Positions 7,869-15,341 of a stretch of 44,777 bases of DNA are shown in pieces. Origin of the DNA: a virus. Positions within the stretch are counted from its first letter, which is position 1. The number at the start of each line of letters is the position of its first letter. Where the stretch lies: positions 1 to 44,777 of IMG/VR virus record IMGVR_UViG_3300044833_000046; one strand, written 5' to 3'. Under the pieces are notes generated by a model that worked only from the letters and a program-made list of their open reading frames with translations, did not search any database and had not been told where the DNA came from. Made by a program: the position numbers and the translations under genes.

Positions 7869-8111
7869 TTATGCGTACTCTTTGCCCGATACACGCCACC
7901 GAACCGCAGCGGATGCCCGGCGCCGGAATGTGCAGATGTCCTGCACCGTCGACTTGCCCACCTCGAATTTCACGGCGATCTTCCCGTAACTCATTCCCCC
8001 TTCGTGCAACTCCCGAATCAACTCCACATCCCGATCGGTCAGCTTGGCGCGTTGATGGTCTTGCCCGACTCGCAAGCCGCGCTCGTTCACCCCTACCAGT
8101 CGTTTATTCAT
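7869..8111 (-). CDS. Small HTH DNA-binding protein heading the late operon
   Basis: This encodes 80 residues from ATG 8111, with an AGGAG Shine-Dalgarno 8 bases upstream. The segment LTDRDVELIRELHEGGMSYG, then KIAVKFEVGKSTVQDIC, is a homeodomain/resolvase-type helix-turn-helix followed by a basic tail. It is the first gene after the iteron region and sits directly before the terminase genes. Possible roles are a late-gene regulator, a packaging accessory (HNH-less pac-binding factor) or a partner for the iterons; the sequence does not decide. Its size and HTH resemble small HTH proteins often found upstream of Sf6-type terminase genes. Confidence 0.75.
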   Translation of the reverse strand: MNKRLVGVNERGLRVGQDHQRAKLTDRDVELIRELHEGGMSYGKIAVKFEVGKSTVQDICTFRRRASAAVRWRVSGKEYA

Positions 8112-8140
8112 TCGGCACTCCTGAGCGTGCAATTTTTTAC

Positions 8141-8251
8141 TGTTTCCAGTGTTTCCACCGTGCCCACCTGTTTCGGAAAGTTTCCTATTTGCCCTATATA
8201 TTCACGCGATTAATAACTAGGAAGGTGGAAACAGTGGAAACAGTGGAAACT
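8141..8251. repeat. Inverted iterons around an AT-rich segment (candidate origin or late control region)
   Basis: Three tandem 9-mers lie on the plus strand: GTGGAAACA at 8225-8233 and 8234-8242, then GTGGAAACt at 8243-8251. Two inverted copies lie at 8141-8149 (TGTTTCCAG) and 8150-8158 (TGTTTCCAC). Between them, about 8186-8220, is an AT-rich stretch with TATATATTC and ATTAATAA. Iterons flanking an AT-rich segment next to a primase-helicase gene are the layout of a theta-type replication origin. The same region must also contain the promoter of the late operon, so binding sites for a late regulator are the main alternative. I did not find a convincing -35/-10 pair here. Confidence 0.6.
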
Positions 8252-8276
8252 AACTATGCTGGCTATGGGTTTGCAC

Positions 8277-8316
8277 GTTGCCACCTGCAAACTACGAGGT
8301 GGTATCACGTGGCAAC
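8277..8316. repeat. Overlapping inverted repeats at the end of the primase-helicase gene
   Basis: GTTGCCAC (8277-8284) is inverted as GTGGCAAC (8309-8316), and inside it CCACCT (8281-8286) is inverted as AGGTGG (8297-8302), so two alternative hairpins compete. It covers the last codons and stop (8305) of the primase-helicase gene. There is no U tract, so it is not a classical terminator. It may belong to the adjoining iteron region. Confidence 0.5.
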
Positions 8317-10527
8317 ATTTGCCCTTATCCAAACCTTCGGCGTCATCTTCCCGACGCGGCGCGTGACGCGCTCGTACCCAAGAAACTGCAAAATCTTTCC
8401 AATCCGCATTTCTTCACGTTTTGATATCGCTTTTGCTTCAAAACGCAGTGCACCGATCAGAACATCGTGAGCGCGTAAAAATTCACGCATTCCCGGAACA
8501 TCGCTTTCACCACCAAAATCTTCAGGTTCTTCGAGCCACGCACTGACCAACGGCAACCACGGATCGCTGATCTTGTGGTCGGCGTGGACTTCCTTGGCGA
8601 GCGTTTCGGCCTCGCGCCAATCGATCTCGGACAGGTCAAACACCTCACGCGCTTCGGCCCACAACTGAAGGCAATCACGCGCCACGGCTTCGGGATCACA
8701 CCTACCGACGATCACCGGCAACCAGCGCCGCTCGCCTGTCTCGTCGGCTAGAAATTCGTGCTGGTTGGTGGTGCCGAAGAAAATGAAACGCCGCGCGAAT
8801 GTGGTGTTGAACTCTTTGTAAAGCGTTCGCCACTCTTCGTCGGTGCGACTGATGAACGCCTTGATTGAATCGGCATCGCGCGTGTGCAGCCCGCGCAGCT
8901 CACCCAACTCCACGACGAGTCGCCCACGCATGCGCCGCGAGGTTTCCACGTCACGGTCGGCGAGGTTAAGTTCGGTATAGAAGTCGAGCGCTGGCGCGAG
9001 CGCCTTGACAGCGCGTGTCTTGCCCGCACCCTGGGCACCGATGAACACGGGCGCCATCGGTGCCTCGCAGCCCGGCTCGCACACGCGGCCGGCCATCGCT
9101 GTCCACATGTAACGGGACACGGCACGCACGTAGGGGCTGTCGACCACGCCCATATAGGTAGTGAGGAACGATTCGATGCGCGGCACGCGATCCCACTTCA
9201 GCGTGCCGATCCACTCGATAGCCGAGTCGAAACGGTTGTCGTCGGCCACGAGCCAAACCGCGTCGCGCATCATCTCTTTGGAGATCTTTTTGAACTGCTG
9301 CTCGAGCCGGATCTGCAGCCGCGTGTAGTCGGCGTCGGTCAAATTGCGCCAATCGCGTACGTTGTTTTCCGACAACATAATCTCGGCGCGGAACTCGTCA
9401 TAGCGGATATGCACCCCACATTCGTGGCTATCGGCCAGCGCCTTGACCACGTTTTCAACGATCGCTTCGATGTTGCCTTTACCGTCACGGCGGTACACAG
9501 GCCGCGTCCGCGGCGGTGGCGCACCAGGCTCAACCGGCACGACGTCGAAGTCGTCTTCGATGTTCTCTTGCCAGCCGTACGAATCACGGGCGAGGAACAG
9601 AATCGAGCGCGCAGTGATCGGTGCGCGGTTGGCGTCATCTGACTTGCCAGCGAACGGCCATACGCGCTCGTCGAGGAATGCCGGTGCGTATTTGCTCGAC
9701 CGTGCCGAGAACTCATGCGCCAGCGCCAGGCCTTCGACGCCGCCCTGCGTTGCGTGGTGCAGTGCAAATATCACATTGCGCCACGCGTCGTAATCGAGCT
9801 CGTCATCGCCGCTGTTCGGTATGGCGTCGAGCGCTGACTTCAGCGTTTCGAGCTCAACTGAAACTTCAGTCACTTCCCTGGCCATCGGTGCTTCACGCTC
9901 GACAACGGGCCACGACCGCGACACCGGCCAATCCATCTCGGCGGCGTATTCCTTGGGCATGTCTTCGAGTTCGAAACTGTCGAGCGGCACGCTCATGCCG
10001 GCCAGCGGCAGCACGGCCATGTTGCCGAAGCCGTCGACCGGTACGCTATTCTGTTTGGGGAATATCTCGACTTCACCCGCGACGAGACCGGCGGTGCCTT
10101 CCTTCAACCCCGACATTTCGAGCACGGTGCGCAGACCGTAACGCACGCTGTATGCGTCTTGCGGCGTATCCCATAACAGGTACAGGTGCAGGCCAGCCCC
10201 GCCGGTCGACCGGAACGGAATGCACCGCCCGCCGAACTGCAAGCACGCATCCATGATGCGCAGCGCCGCGCCCTGCATCTCGTGCCACGGCGTCTCGCCC
10301 TTGTGGCTATCCAGATCGAGCAGCGCTATCAACGTCGTGCTCGTGCCTGGCTGGATCTGCGCAGCGCCGTAAGCGGCACCTGAGCCGTTGACGTGCTGCT
10401 TTAACCTGGCTTCAGTCAATGGCTGCTTTAGATGCGACATCTTGCCGTCGTGCTTTTTCCAGCAATGCGACGTGACCACGCGCGAGACGATCGGCGCGAG
10501 TGCGGCGACGAGAATGTTTTCAGTCAT
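8305..10527 (-). CDS. Replicative primase-helicase: AEP-type primase fused to a VapE/VirE-like P-loop ATPase
   Basis: This encodes 740 residues. The N-terminal part has the archaeo-eukaryotic primase signatures: LDLDSH (around 70-75, metal-binding acids), RSTGGAGLHLYL (about 105-116) and EIFPKQ (near 155). A linker or PriCT-like region spans about 215-330. The C-terminal half is a virulence-associated-E-type helicase with Walker A GAQGAGKT near residue 500 and a downstream acidic Walker B (RLVVELGEL). Such fusions prime and unwind phage DNA. It is translated from an ATG overlapping the methyltransferase stop (ATGA). It belongs to the leftward early transcript with cro, opposite to the polymerase operon, and ends beside candidate origin iterons. 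Confidence 0.9.
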   Translation of the reverse strand: MTENILVAALAPIVSRVVTSHCWKKHDGKMSHLKQPLTEARLKQHVNGSGAAYGAAQIQPGTSTTLIALLDLDSHKGETPWHEMQGAALRIMDACLQFGGRCIPFRSTGGAGLHLYLLWDTPQDAYSVRYGLRTVLEMSGLKEGTAGLVAGEVEIFPKQNSVPVDGFGNMAVLPLAGMSVPLDSFELEDMPKEYAAEMDWPVSRSWPVVEREAPMAREVTEVSVELETLKSALDAIPNSGDDELDYDAWRNVIFALHHATQGGVEGLALAHEFSARSSKYAPAFLDERVWPFAGKSDDANRAPITARSILFLARDSYGWQENIEDDFDVVPVEPGAPPPRTRPVYRRDGKGNIEAIVENVVKALADSHECGVHIRYDEFRAEIMLSENNVRDWRNLTDADYTRLQIRLEQQFKKISKEMMRDAVWLVADDNRFDSAIEWIGTLKWDRVPRIESFLTTYMGVVDSPYVRAVSRYMWTAMAGRVCEPGCEAPMAPVFIGAQGAGKTRAVKALAPALDFYTELNLADRDVETSRRMRGRLVVELGELRGLHTRDADSIKAFISRTDEEWRTLYKEFNTTFARRFIFFGTTNQHEFLADETGERRWLPVIVGRCDPEAVARDCLQLWAEAREVFDLSEIDWREAETLAKEVHADHKISDPWLPLVSAWLEEPEDFGGESDVPGMREFLRAHDVLIGALRFEAKAISKREEMRIGKILQFLGYERVTRRVGKMTPKVWIRANVAT

Positions 10528-11459
10528 GCTGTCGCCTTTTCTATGCGTTCGTTCTGTAGTACTTCGTATGCTCGATTTAACTCGCAGCCTACATAGCCTC
10601 GCCCGTGTTGAAGCGCGACCGCGGCGGTTGTGCCGCTACCCATAAATGGATCGAGCACGATGTCACCGGGCGCGCTGCCCGCGAGAATGCACGGCTCGAT
10701 CAAGTCAGGGGGGAAAGTGGCGAAGTGCGCCCCCTTGTACGGGCGTGTTGCAACGGACCATACCGACCGTTTATTGCGGTGAGTCGGAACACCATCTTGT
10801 GCGATCTTGTCGGCGTAGCGACCATTGAACCCCGCGTGCCGCCGAGAGTGCCCCCGCTGTTTATCCGTGCCGCCATCTGTGAACTTTTTAATCTCAGTGC
10901 TCACAGCCGGCTCTTTTATCGCGTCGGCGTCGTAGAAGTACCGTTCGTTTTTCGAAAGCATGAAAATGTACTCATGCGACCGTGTGCACCGATCTTTCAC
11001 CGACTCAGGCATCGCGTTAGGCTTGTTCCAAACGATGTCCTGGCGCAAATACCACCCGTCAGCCCGTAGCGCGAAGGCAACCATCCACGGTATGCCGATT
11101 AAGTCTTTCGGCTTAAGGCCCGTATGGGTGCGCGCACGCCCGATCGACGTATTACCGTGAAGCGCTTTGGCATGCTTACCACCTGACGAACCACCCCACT
11201 TACCGTCGTTCGCGTAGCTATCGCCAAGGTTTAGCCACAACGTGCCGTCATCAGCCAGCACTTCACGCACGCCACGGAACACCCCAACAAGCGATGCGAC
11301 ATAATCATCGGGCGTCTGTTCAAGCCCAATCTGACCGGTGACACCATAATCCCGAAGTCCAAAATAAGGGGGCGATGTCACGCACATTCGCGCCTCAACA
11401 CCCGCCATGGAAAAGGCTTCGAGGGATTCGCGGCAGTCGCCAAAAAGGATCGTATTCAT
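10524..11459 (-). CDS. DNA methyltransferase, beta group (N4-cytosine or N6-adenine)
   Basis: This encodes 311 residues, with catalytic motif IV TSPPY (28-32) near the N-terminus and the S-adenosylmethionine motif I FMGSGTT (272-278) near the C-terminus. That order defines beta-group amino-methyltransferases; a Ser before PPY is more frequent in N4-cytosine enzymes but does not settle the base. No restriction endonuclease is adjacent, so it is an orphan enzyme, most likely protecting phage DNA from host restriction or tuning regulation. It lies between cro and the primase-helicase in the leftward early operon, behind a terminator-like hairpin (11509-11529), and its stop overlaps the primase start. 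Confidence 0.92.
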   Translation of the reverse strand: MNTILFGDCRESLEAFSMAGVEARMCVTSPPYFGLRDYGVTGQIGLEQTPDDYVASLVGVFRGVREVLADDGTLWLNLGDSYANDGKWGGSSGGKHAKALHGNTSIGRARTHTGLKPKDLIGIPWMVAFALRADGWYLRQDIVWNKPNAMPESVKDRCTRSHEYIFMLSKNERYFYDADAIKEPAVSTEIKKFTDGGTDKQRGHSRRHAGFNGRYADKIAQDGVPTHRNKRSVWSVATRPYKGAHFATFPPDLIEPCILAGSAPGDIVLDPFMGSGTTAAVALQHGRGYVGCELNRAYEVLQNERIEKATA

Positions 11460-11508
11460 GCCACTTGAACCCCAAATCTGTTGTTTTCTTCAGACGAATA
11501 AAAACCCG

Positions 11509-11529
11509 CACCGCAGCATATGTGCGGTG
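11509..11529 (-). terminator. Hairpin after cro (tR1-like terminator or attenuator)
   Basis: CACCGCA (11509-11515) pairs with TGCGGTG (11523-11529) across a 7-base loop. On the minus strand the stem is followed by CGGGTTTTTATT, a T run set four bases from the stem. It lies between cro and the methyltransferase gene. By position it recalls the terminator after cro in lambda, although no antitermination factor is recognised. Confidence 0.55.
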
Positions 11530-11579
11530 GCGCGCTTTTCTTTTCGGTTAGTGCGTGTTAGATTGCGGGCGTGTCTGGT

Positions 11580-11810
11580 TTATCCGGACTTTTGTACGGG
11601 TAACCCGTCGTTGGGATTTGGATATAGGGTCGGGGCGAGCTGGTGCGGAGTGAACTTCCACTTCGTGAGCGCTGCGACTGGAAGGACCCAAACCCCAGGG
11701 ATATGCCCGGAATAGATCCAATCGTAGGTGGTGCTGCGTCGCAGACCGAATGTCGCCGCCACGGCAGGAGCACCACCCGCAGCACGAATAGCTTCTTTAA
11801 TTAGCGACAC
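11580..11810 (-). CDS. Cro-like regulator, YdaS/Cro HTH family
   Basis: This encodes 76 residues from GTG 11810, preceded by AAGGAA. The sequence AIRAAGGAPAVAATFGLRRS, then TTYDWIYSG, is a compact HTH of the YdaS/Cro type. The C-terminal motif KFTPHQLAPTLYP matches the usual end of this family (T-x-H-x-L-x-P-x-x-Y-P). It is divergent from the cI gene, with 83 bases between the starts, and its predicted promoter core (-35 at 11868-11873, -10 at 11845-11850) is embedded in the shared palindrome. The expected role is to shut off cI transcription and commit to lytic growth. It is the first gene of the leftward early operon. Confidence 0.82.
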   Translation of the reverse strand: MSLIKEAIRAAGGAPAVAATFGLRRSTTYDWIYSGHIPGVWVLPVAALTKWKFTPHQLAPTLYPNPNDGLPVQKSG

Positions 11811-11828
11811 AGGTCATTCCTTCATATG

Positions 11829-11866
11829 TACGGATTCAACGGACACTGTAGTCCGTAAAATCCGTA
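11829..11866. promoter_or_regulatory. Nested 38-bp operator palindrome between cro and cI
   Basis: Outer arms TACGGATT (11829-11836) and AATCCGTA (11859-11866), and inner arms ACGGAC (11839-11844) and GTCCGT (11851-11856), share one dyad centre at 11847.5. Only the two-base gaps and the central six bases break the symmetry. The half-site TACGGA recurs at other sites in the immunity region. I read this as a double operator for CI and Cro covering both divergent promoters. Confidence 0.8.
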
Positions 11867-11873
11867 CCGTCAA
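11845..11873 (-). promoter_or_regulatory. Leftward early promoter (cro)
   Basis: On the minus strand TTGACG (rc of 11868-11873) is followed after 17 bases by TACAGT (rc of 11845-11850), a good sigma-70 pair. The -10 hexamer is exactly the asymmetric centre of the operator palindrome and the spacer holds its right arms, so bound repressor would block RNA polymerase. Initiation would fall about 28 bases upstream of the cro start codon. Confidence 0.7.
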
Positions 11874-11893
11874 TAACCAAACTGGTGATTATT

Positions 11894-12595
11894 GTGAGCT
11901 TGGGAGAAAAGATACGGGCACTGCGCGAAGCCGCCGGCATGTCACAAGACGAACTCGGAACCATCGTGGGCCGGGGGAAGCAAGCTGTGTCTGATTGGGA
12001 GCTGAATAAGAGCGGCCCTAATCGCAAGTTGTGGCCCATCCTTGCCGCCGCGCTCCGCACCGATATCGACTCCTTATTAAGCGAAAGTGGTACGGCGACA
12101 ACACGTAAGAAGAAGCCGCTGTTTGGTAAATCAAACGTAAAAAATACGCCTAGACTAGCGCCTGACGTTCCGATGACAGAGAGCGCCGGGGGATTGCTCC
12201 CCCTTATATCCTGGGAGCAGGTTGCGTCGTGGGGCGAAAAATTGGGAACAATAACCGAGGTGAAGGAGTGGTTGCCGTGTGATGCAGCGCACTCCGCATT
12301 AGCGTTCTGGCTCGAAGTGGCGGGCATCAGCATGTACGTACCGGGCGGGGAAGTCTCGTTTCGCGAGGGTGACAAGATCGCAGTGGACCCCGAACGAAAA
12401 CCGGCACACATGGATTTCGTAGTGGTGTCGGTAGATGGTGATTTGTATTTGCGGCAACTGGTGATCGACGGCGGAAAGAAGTTCCTGAAGGCGATCGCAC
12501 CAGGCTGGCCGAACGCCCTGTCGGCGCTGCGCGACAAGGATCGGATCGTCGGCAAGGTAATCAAGTGGCAACCGAAAGGCAAAGTCTTCGCCTAG
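11894..12595 (+). CDS. CI-like repressor: HTH plus S24/LexA-type domain with atypical cleavage residues
   Basis: This encodes 233 residues. I place the start at GTG 11894 (GGTGA Shine-Dalgarno 5 bases upstream), giving the usual SLGEKIRALREAAGMSQDEL opening; an in-frame GTG at 11885 lacks a ribosome site. Residues 1-60 are an XRE-type HTH (MSQDELGTIVGRGKQAVSDW), followed by a basic linker. From about residue 103 an S24 peptidase-like dimerisation domain runs to the end (PLISW, GISM, EGDKIAVDP). The nucleophile Ser of GISM (S146) is present. The expected Ala-Gly cleavage pair appears as Val-Ala (QVASW, 109-113), and the expected catalytic Lys aligns with Arg (LYLRQL, R187). It should maintain lysogeny, but RecA-stimulated self-cleavage may be impaired. 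A terminator follows. Confidence 0.88.
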   Translation: MSLGEKIRALREAAGMSQDELGTIVGRGKQAVSDWELNKSGPNRKLWPILAAALRTDIDSLLSESGTATTRKKKPLFGKSNVKNTPRLAPDVPMTESAGGLLPLISWEQVASWGEKLGTITEVKEWLPCDAAHSALAFWLEVAGISMYVPGGEVSFREGDKIAVDPERKPAHMDFVVVSVDGDLYLRQLVIDGGKKFLKAIAPGWPNALSALRDKDRIVGKVIKWQPKGKVFA

Positions 12596-12616
12596 AAATA
12601 CCCCTCTTCCAAAACG

Positions 12617-12641
12617 TACCCGCGCCATGCGGGTATTTTTT
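12617..12641 (+). terminator. Intrinsic terminator after cI
   Basis: TACCCGC (12617-12623) pairs perfectly with GCGGGTA (12629-12635) around GCCAT and is followed by six T residues. It lies 21 bases after the cI stop and isolates cI transcription from the replication promoter that starts just downstream. Confidence 0.88.
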
Positions 12642-12652
12642 CGTCTATTAGG

Positions 12653-12705
12653 TACGGATTTTCCGTATTTATCGCTTGACAGCCGGTCCGGATTAACCGT
12701 ACATT
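12653..12705 (+). promoter_or_regulatory. Rightward early promoter with two CI/Cro-type operators
   Basis: A -35 TTGACA (12676-12681) and a -10-like TACATT (12700-12705) are separated by 18 bases. A perfect dyad TACGGATTTTCCGTA lies just upstream (12653-12667). A 12-of-15 match, TCCGGATTAACCGTA, fills the spacer and touches the -10 (12687-12701). It would drive the replication operon beginning at 12757, some 50 bases downstream, and be silenced by the repressor. Confidence 0.75.
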
Positions 12706-12756
12706 GAAGTCTGATGTACGTAATTCCCTTACCCCATGTGACCCGGAGCCGATGAC

Positions 12757-13308
12757 ATGAGTCTCGAAGCCGTCTTAGAAGCAAATACCCTCGCCATGCG
12801 CGAGCTCACCGCCGCATTGATCGCCGCCGGCGCAATTGCCACCGCCCAAGCACCGGGCGTCGACAAGGTTGTGAAGGCGCAGAAGGGAGCCGACGCAAAA
12901 AAGTCGCAAGGCGGTTCCAGCACCCCGAAGGATGCGGTTGCCATCTCTGCGAAAGACGCGGCCGAGCTGAACCCGAAATCTGGCGAACCGTCGACACCGG
13001 CCCCGGCAACCGAATCCGCCGATGCGGTTGAACTCAAGCCGTGGCACGAAAAGACGGCCGCGCTGTTCGCCAAACTGAACGGCAAAGCGCCCGAACTCGC
13101 CCACGTGCAGGAAGCCGTACTCGGCATCAACACGCACTGCGGCCGTGAACAGGCAACCGCCCTGCTCTCACGCTTCGGCGCACAAGCCATCAGCCCGAAG
13201 CCCGATAAGAAAGGACTCGACGCTGCGCAGTACCCGGAAGTGTTCGCCCTGGCGCTGGAAGTGCTCGCCGGCCGTATCGATGCCACCGAATCGATGGTGT
13301 CGGAATGA
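12757..13308 (+). CDS. First gene of the replication operon, unknown function
   Basis: This encodes 183 residues. An amphipathic N-terminal helix (MSLEAVLEANTLAMRELTAA) is followed by an Ala/Lys/Ser/Pro-rich disordered linker (about 35-90) and a C-terminal folded segment of about 80 residues (WHEKTAALFAKLNGKAPEL, then the LLSRFGAQAI region). I do not recognise a named family. Proteins with this short helix, linker and small C-terminal domain often precede DUF2800 genes in phage replication cassettes, where a recombination or SSB-accessory role is plausible. Its stop overlaps the next start as ATGA. The annotated start is the only ATG near the promoter, and an upstream CGGAG gives a moderate ribosome site. 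Confidence 0.75.
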   Translation: MSLEAVLEANTLAMRELTAALIAAGAIATAQAPGVDKVVKAQKGADAKKSQGGSSTPKDAVAISAKDAAELNPKSGEPSTPAPATESADAVELKPWHEKTAALFAKLNGKAPELAHVQEAVLGINTHCGREQATALLSRFGAQAISPKPDKKGLDAAQYPEVFALALEVLAGRIDATESMVSE

Positions 13309-14672
13309 CTGCCGTCATCGAAGAACGCGCCCACGCGCTGCTGAGTCCATCGTCCGCTTACACCTGGGTGATGTGCAAAGCGTCCACGGCCGCGCAGATC
13401 GGCCAGCCCGACGACAGCAGCGAGTTCGCTGACGACGGCACGGCATCGCACGAGCTCGCGCGCTGGTGTCTGGACAACGACACCGACGCGTCGGCCTATA
13501 TGGGCCGGATCATCAACGTTAACGGCCGCGAGTACGAGGTCGACGACGAGCGCGCCGAGTACGTGCAGACGTACTGTGACAGTATCCGCGAGCGCATCGC
13601 CGCTTACGAATTGACCGGCGCCACGGTCACGATGTACGTCGAGCAACGGCTGTCGATCGAACACATCACCGGGGAGAAAAACGCGAAGGGTACAAGCGAT
13701 TGCGTACTGATCGCCGTGTGGCCTGACGGCCGCGCCGAAATCTGCGTGATCGATTTGAAGTATGGGCGCGGCGTCGAAGTCGTTGCGGAGAACAATTTTC
13801 AGGGGATGCTCTACGCGCACGCCGCGTTTAACGAGCACTGCGATTTTGTGTCGTTCACGAACGTGCGCATTGTGATCCATCAGGTTCGCTTGTCGGCAAC
13901 GCCGAGCGAGTGGGAGATCACCCCGCAAGCGCTCGAAGATTGGGTCAACGAAACCGCGCGCCCCGCAGCCGAAACCGCAATGCTGTACGTCGAAGGCGCG
14001 GCCACGTTCCCGGCATCGCTCACCGATTACAACCCTGGCGAAAAGCAGTGCAAGTTCTGCAAAGCCAAGGCTGTATGCCCGGCGCTGGCTGCGCATGTCG
14101 AAGCGACGATCGGTATGGACTTCTCGACACTCGAAGACGAGATGTCGCTCGAATGTACGGCTGTCGATCTGCTCGACAACGATCGGCTCGGCGTCATTTA
14201 CGAATCGCTCGACCTGATCGACTCGTGGGCCAAGGCAGTGCGGGGCCGTATCGAGTACGAGCTGTTGGCCGGCAACGCCGTGCCCGGCACGAAGCTGGTT
14301 CAAGGCCGCAAGGGGCATCGCAAGTGGTTGAGCACCGACGAAGCCGAAGCACTGCTCAAGTCGATGCGGCTGAAAGCTGACCAAATGTATAACTTCAAAG
14401 TGATCTCGCCGACGCAAGCCGACAAGCTGCTGTCGAAGGAATCGCCGCGTCGTTGGAAAAAGGTCGAAGCCCTGATCACGCAGCCGAACGGCTCGCCGTC
14501 TGTTGCGCCTGAATCGGACAAGCGTCCGGCGCTGGTGATTGCACCAATCGTCGACGACTTTGAAGTGATCGGGCTTACCCCGACTGAGACGGCGATCGTC
14601 GAAGACTTGATGGTTGGCGCGGCCGAAGCGCTGGAAATGGTCGAGCTTGCCAACGGACAGGACCTGTTATGA
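13305..14672 (+). CDS. DUF2800 family PD-(D/E)XK nuclease (Cas4/RecB-like)
   Basis: This encodes 455 residues. The opening LLSPSSAYTWVMCKAS and the 'FADDGTASHELARWCL' helix carry the conserved His of RecB/Cas4-like nucleases. The catalytic core is GTSDCVLI (Asp near 132) and CVIDLKYGRG (Asp-x-Lys near 148-150). Four cysteines resembling the Cas4 iron-sulfur cluster include CKFCKAKAVC around residues 247-256. It probably processes DNA ends during replication or recombination. The DUF2800, DUF2815 (Enc34 SSB), family A polymerase, VRR-NUC and SNF2 helicase set recurs in many temperate phages, and all members are present here. Confidence 0.9.
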   Translation: MTAVIEERAHALLSPSSAYTWVMCKASTAAQIGQPDDSSEFADDGTASHELARWCLDNDTDASAYMGRIINVNGREYEVDDERAEYVQTYCDSIRERIAAYELTGATVTMYVEQRLSIEHITGEKNAKGTSDCVLIAVWPDGRAEICVIDLKYGRGVEVVAENNFQGMLYAHAAFNEHCDFVSFTNVRIVIHQVRLSATPSEWEITPQALEDWVNETARPAAETAMLYVEGAATFPASLTDYNPGEKQCKFCKAKAVCPALAAHVEATIGMDFSTLEDEMSLECTAVDLLDNDRLGVIYESLDLIDSWAKAVRGRIEYELLAGNAVPGTKLVQGRKGHRKWLSTDEAEALLKSMRLKADQMYNFKVISPTQADKLLSKESPRRWKKVEALITQPNGSPSVAPESDKRPALVIAPIVDDFEVIGLTPTETAIVEDLMVGAAEALEMVELANGQDLL

Positions 14673-14902
14673 AACTCCAACAGTTATTCCGTGCGGCTGC
14701 TCGTGGGTGGGACGGGCGCGGGCACGTTCAGTCGAAAGGCATGCCGTTACGTGCCGCGTGTCGATGGAATCGGGTTGAGGAATGCGCTTTGTCTGTGGCG
14801 CTTCGCCGCGGCGATGCTATTTCCTTGATCGCCAAAACACACCAACGCACTTCGAACGCTATCTCGATGCGCATTGAGCGGTTAGCACGAGGGCCGAAGT
14901 AA
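14669..14902 (+). CDS. Small SANT/Myb-like HTH protein, unknown
   Basis: This encodes 77 residues starting at ATG 14669, overlapping the upstream stop (ATGA). The second half resembles a Myb/SANT-type helical DNA-binding module: the Trp-Asn-Arg-Val-Glu-Glu start, a RRGDAISLIAKTHQRTSNAI stretch and an arginine-rich last helix. The first 30 residues are basic. No enzymatic motif is present. It could be a DNA-binding accessory of replication or a small regulator. The assignment is by helix pattern only. Confidence 0.6.
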   Translation: MKLQQLFRAAARGWDGRGHVQSKGMPLRAACRWNRVEECALSVALRRGDAISLIAKTHQRTSNAISMRIERLARGPK

Positions 14903-15138
14903 TGGACCCCGACTACCTACCCCGCCTTATCGAGTTGATGCGCGCGAACAACTTCACCGAAGCGGAAATCGTTGACGTGACATCGCGCTTGGTCGGCCCG
15001 CACCCGGCTGATTTGGTGATCCAGCGCGAAGTGATTGCCACGGCGGTGTTCACCGCGTTGATCGCTAACAAGGGATCGGCGCATCCTGCCGACGCAATCG
15101 AAGCCGCCGACGCCCTGATCGCGGAGCTGTCGAAATGA
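14902..15138 (+). CDS. Hypothetical helical protein
   Basis: This encodes 78 residues, largely helical and acidic (MDPDYLPRLIELMRANNFTE and an Ala/Ile-rich C-terminal half), with no recognised family. Its start overlaps the preceding stop by one base (TAATG) and its own stop overlaps the next start (ATGA), so it is embedded in a translationally coupled string between the nuclease and the ssDNA-binding protein. That coupling is the best evidence that it is real. Confidence 0.6.
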   Translation: MDPDYLPRLIELMRANNFTEAEIVDVTSRLVGPHPADLVIQREVIATAVFTALIANKGSAHPADAIEAADALIAELSK

Positions 15139-15341
15139 CTTTCCCATCCAATGCAAGACCGAATCACGTAAGCGCGTGCCTGCCGCCCGACGCGCGCGAG
15201 ATCCTGACACGGGCGGCAACAGAGGCACGAAGCATCGACAACCAGGTCGCCCGCGAAGCCCACATCGAAGCCGCTATCGCCCGCGTCCAAATGAAGTACC
15301 CCAACTTTTTTAGAGGGTTTAGCAATGTCCACCAAAGTTAA
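15135..15341 (+). CDS. Hypothetical small protein
   Basis: This encodes 68 residues, starting in ATGA overlap with the preceding gene and ending inside the first codons of the ssDNA-binding protein gene (17-base overlap). The middle is a charged helix (ILTRAATEARSIDNQVAREA). The last ten residues are encoded within the ribosome-binding and start region of the following gene, so translation through it may influence SSB expression. No family is recognised. Confidence 0.55.
   Translation: MTFPSNARPNHVSACLPPDAREILTRAATEARSIDNQVAREAHIEAAIARVQMKYPNFFRGFSNVHQS

Noticed and set aside
8225-8251. CRISPR-like tandem repeats
   Set aside because: The units are only 9 bases and directly adjacent with no spacers, so they are iterons and not a CRISPR array.
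12729-14417. A 562-codon open frame on the minus strand, antisense to the DUF2800 gene
   Set aside because: It is a high-GC shadow of a well-recognised nuclease gene; the translation is Arg/His/Val/Gly-rich without motifs, and it opposes a coupled operon.
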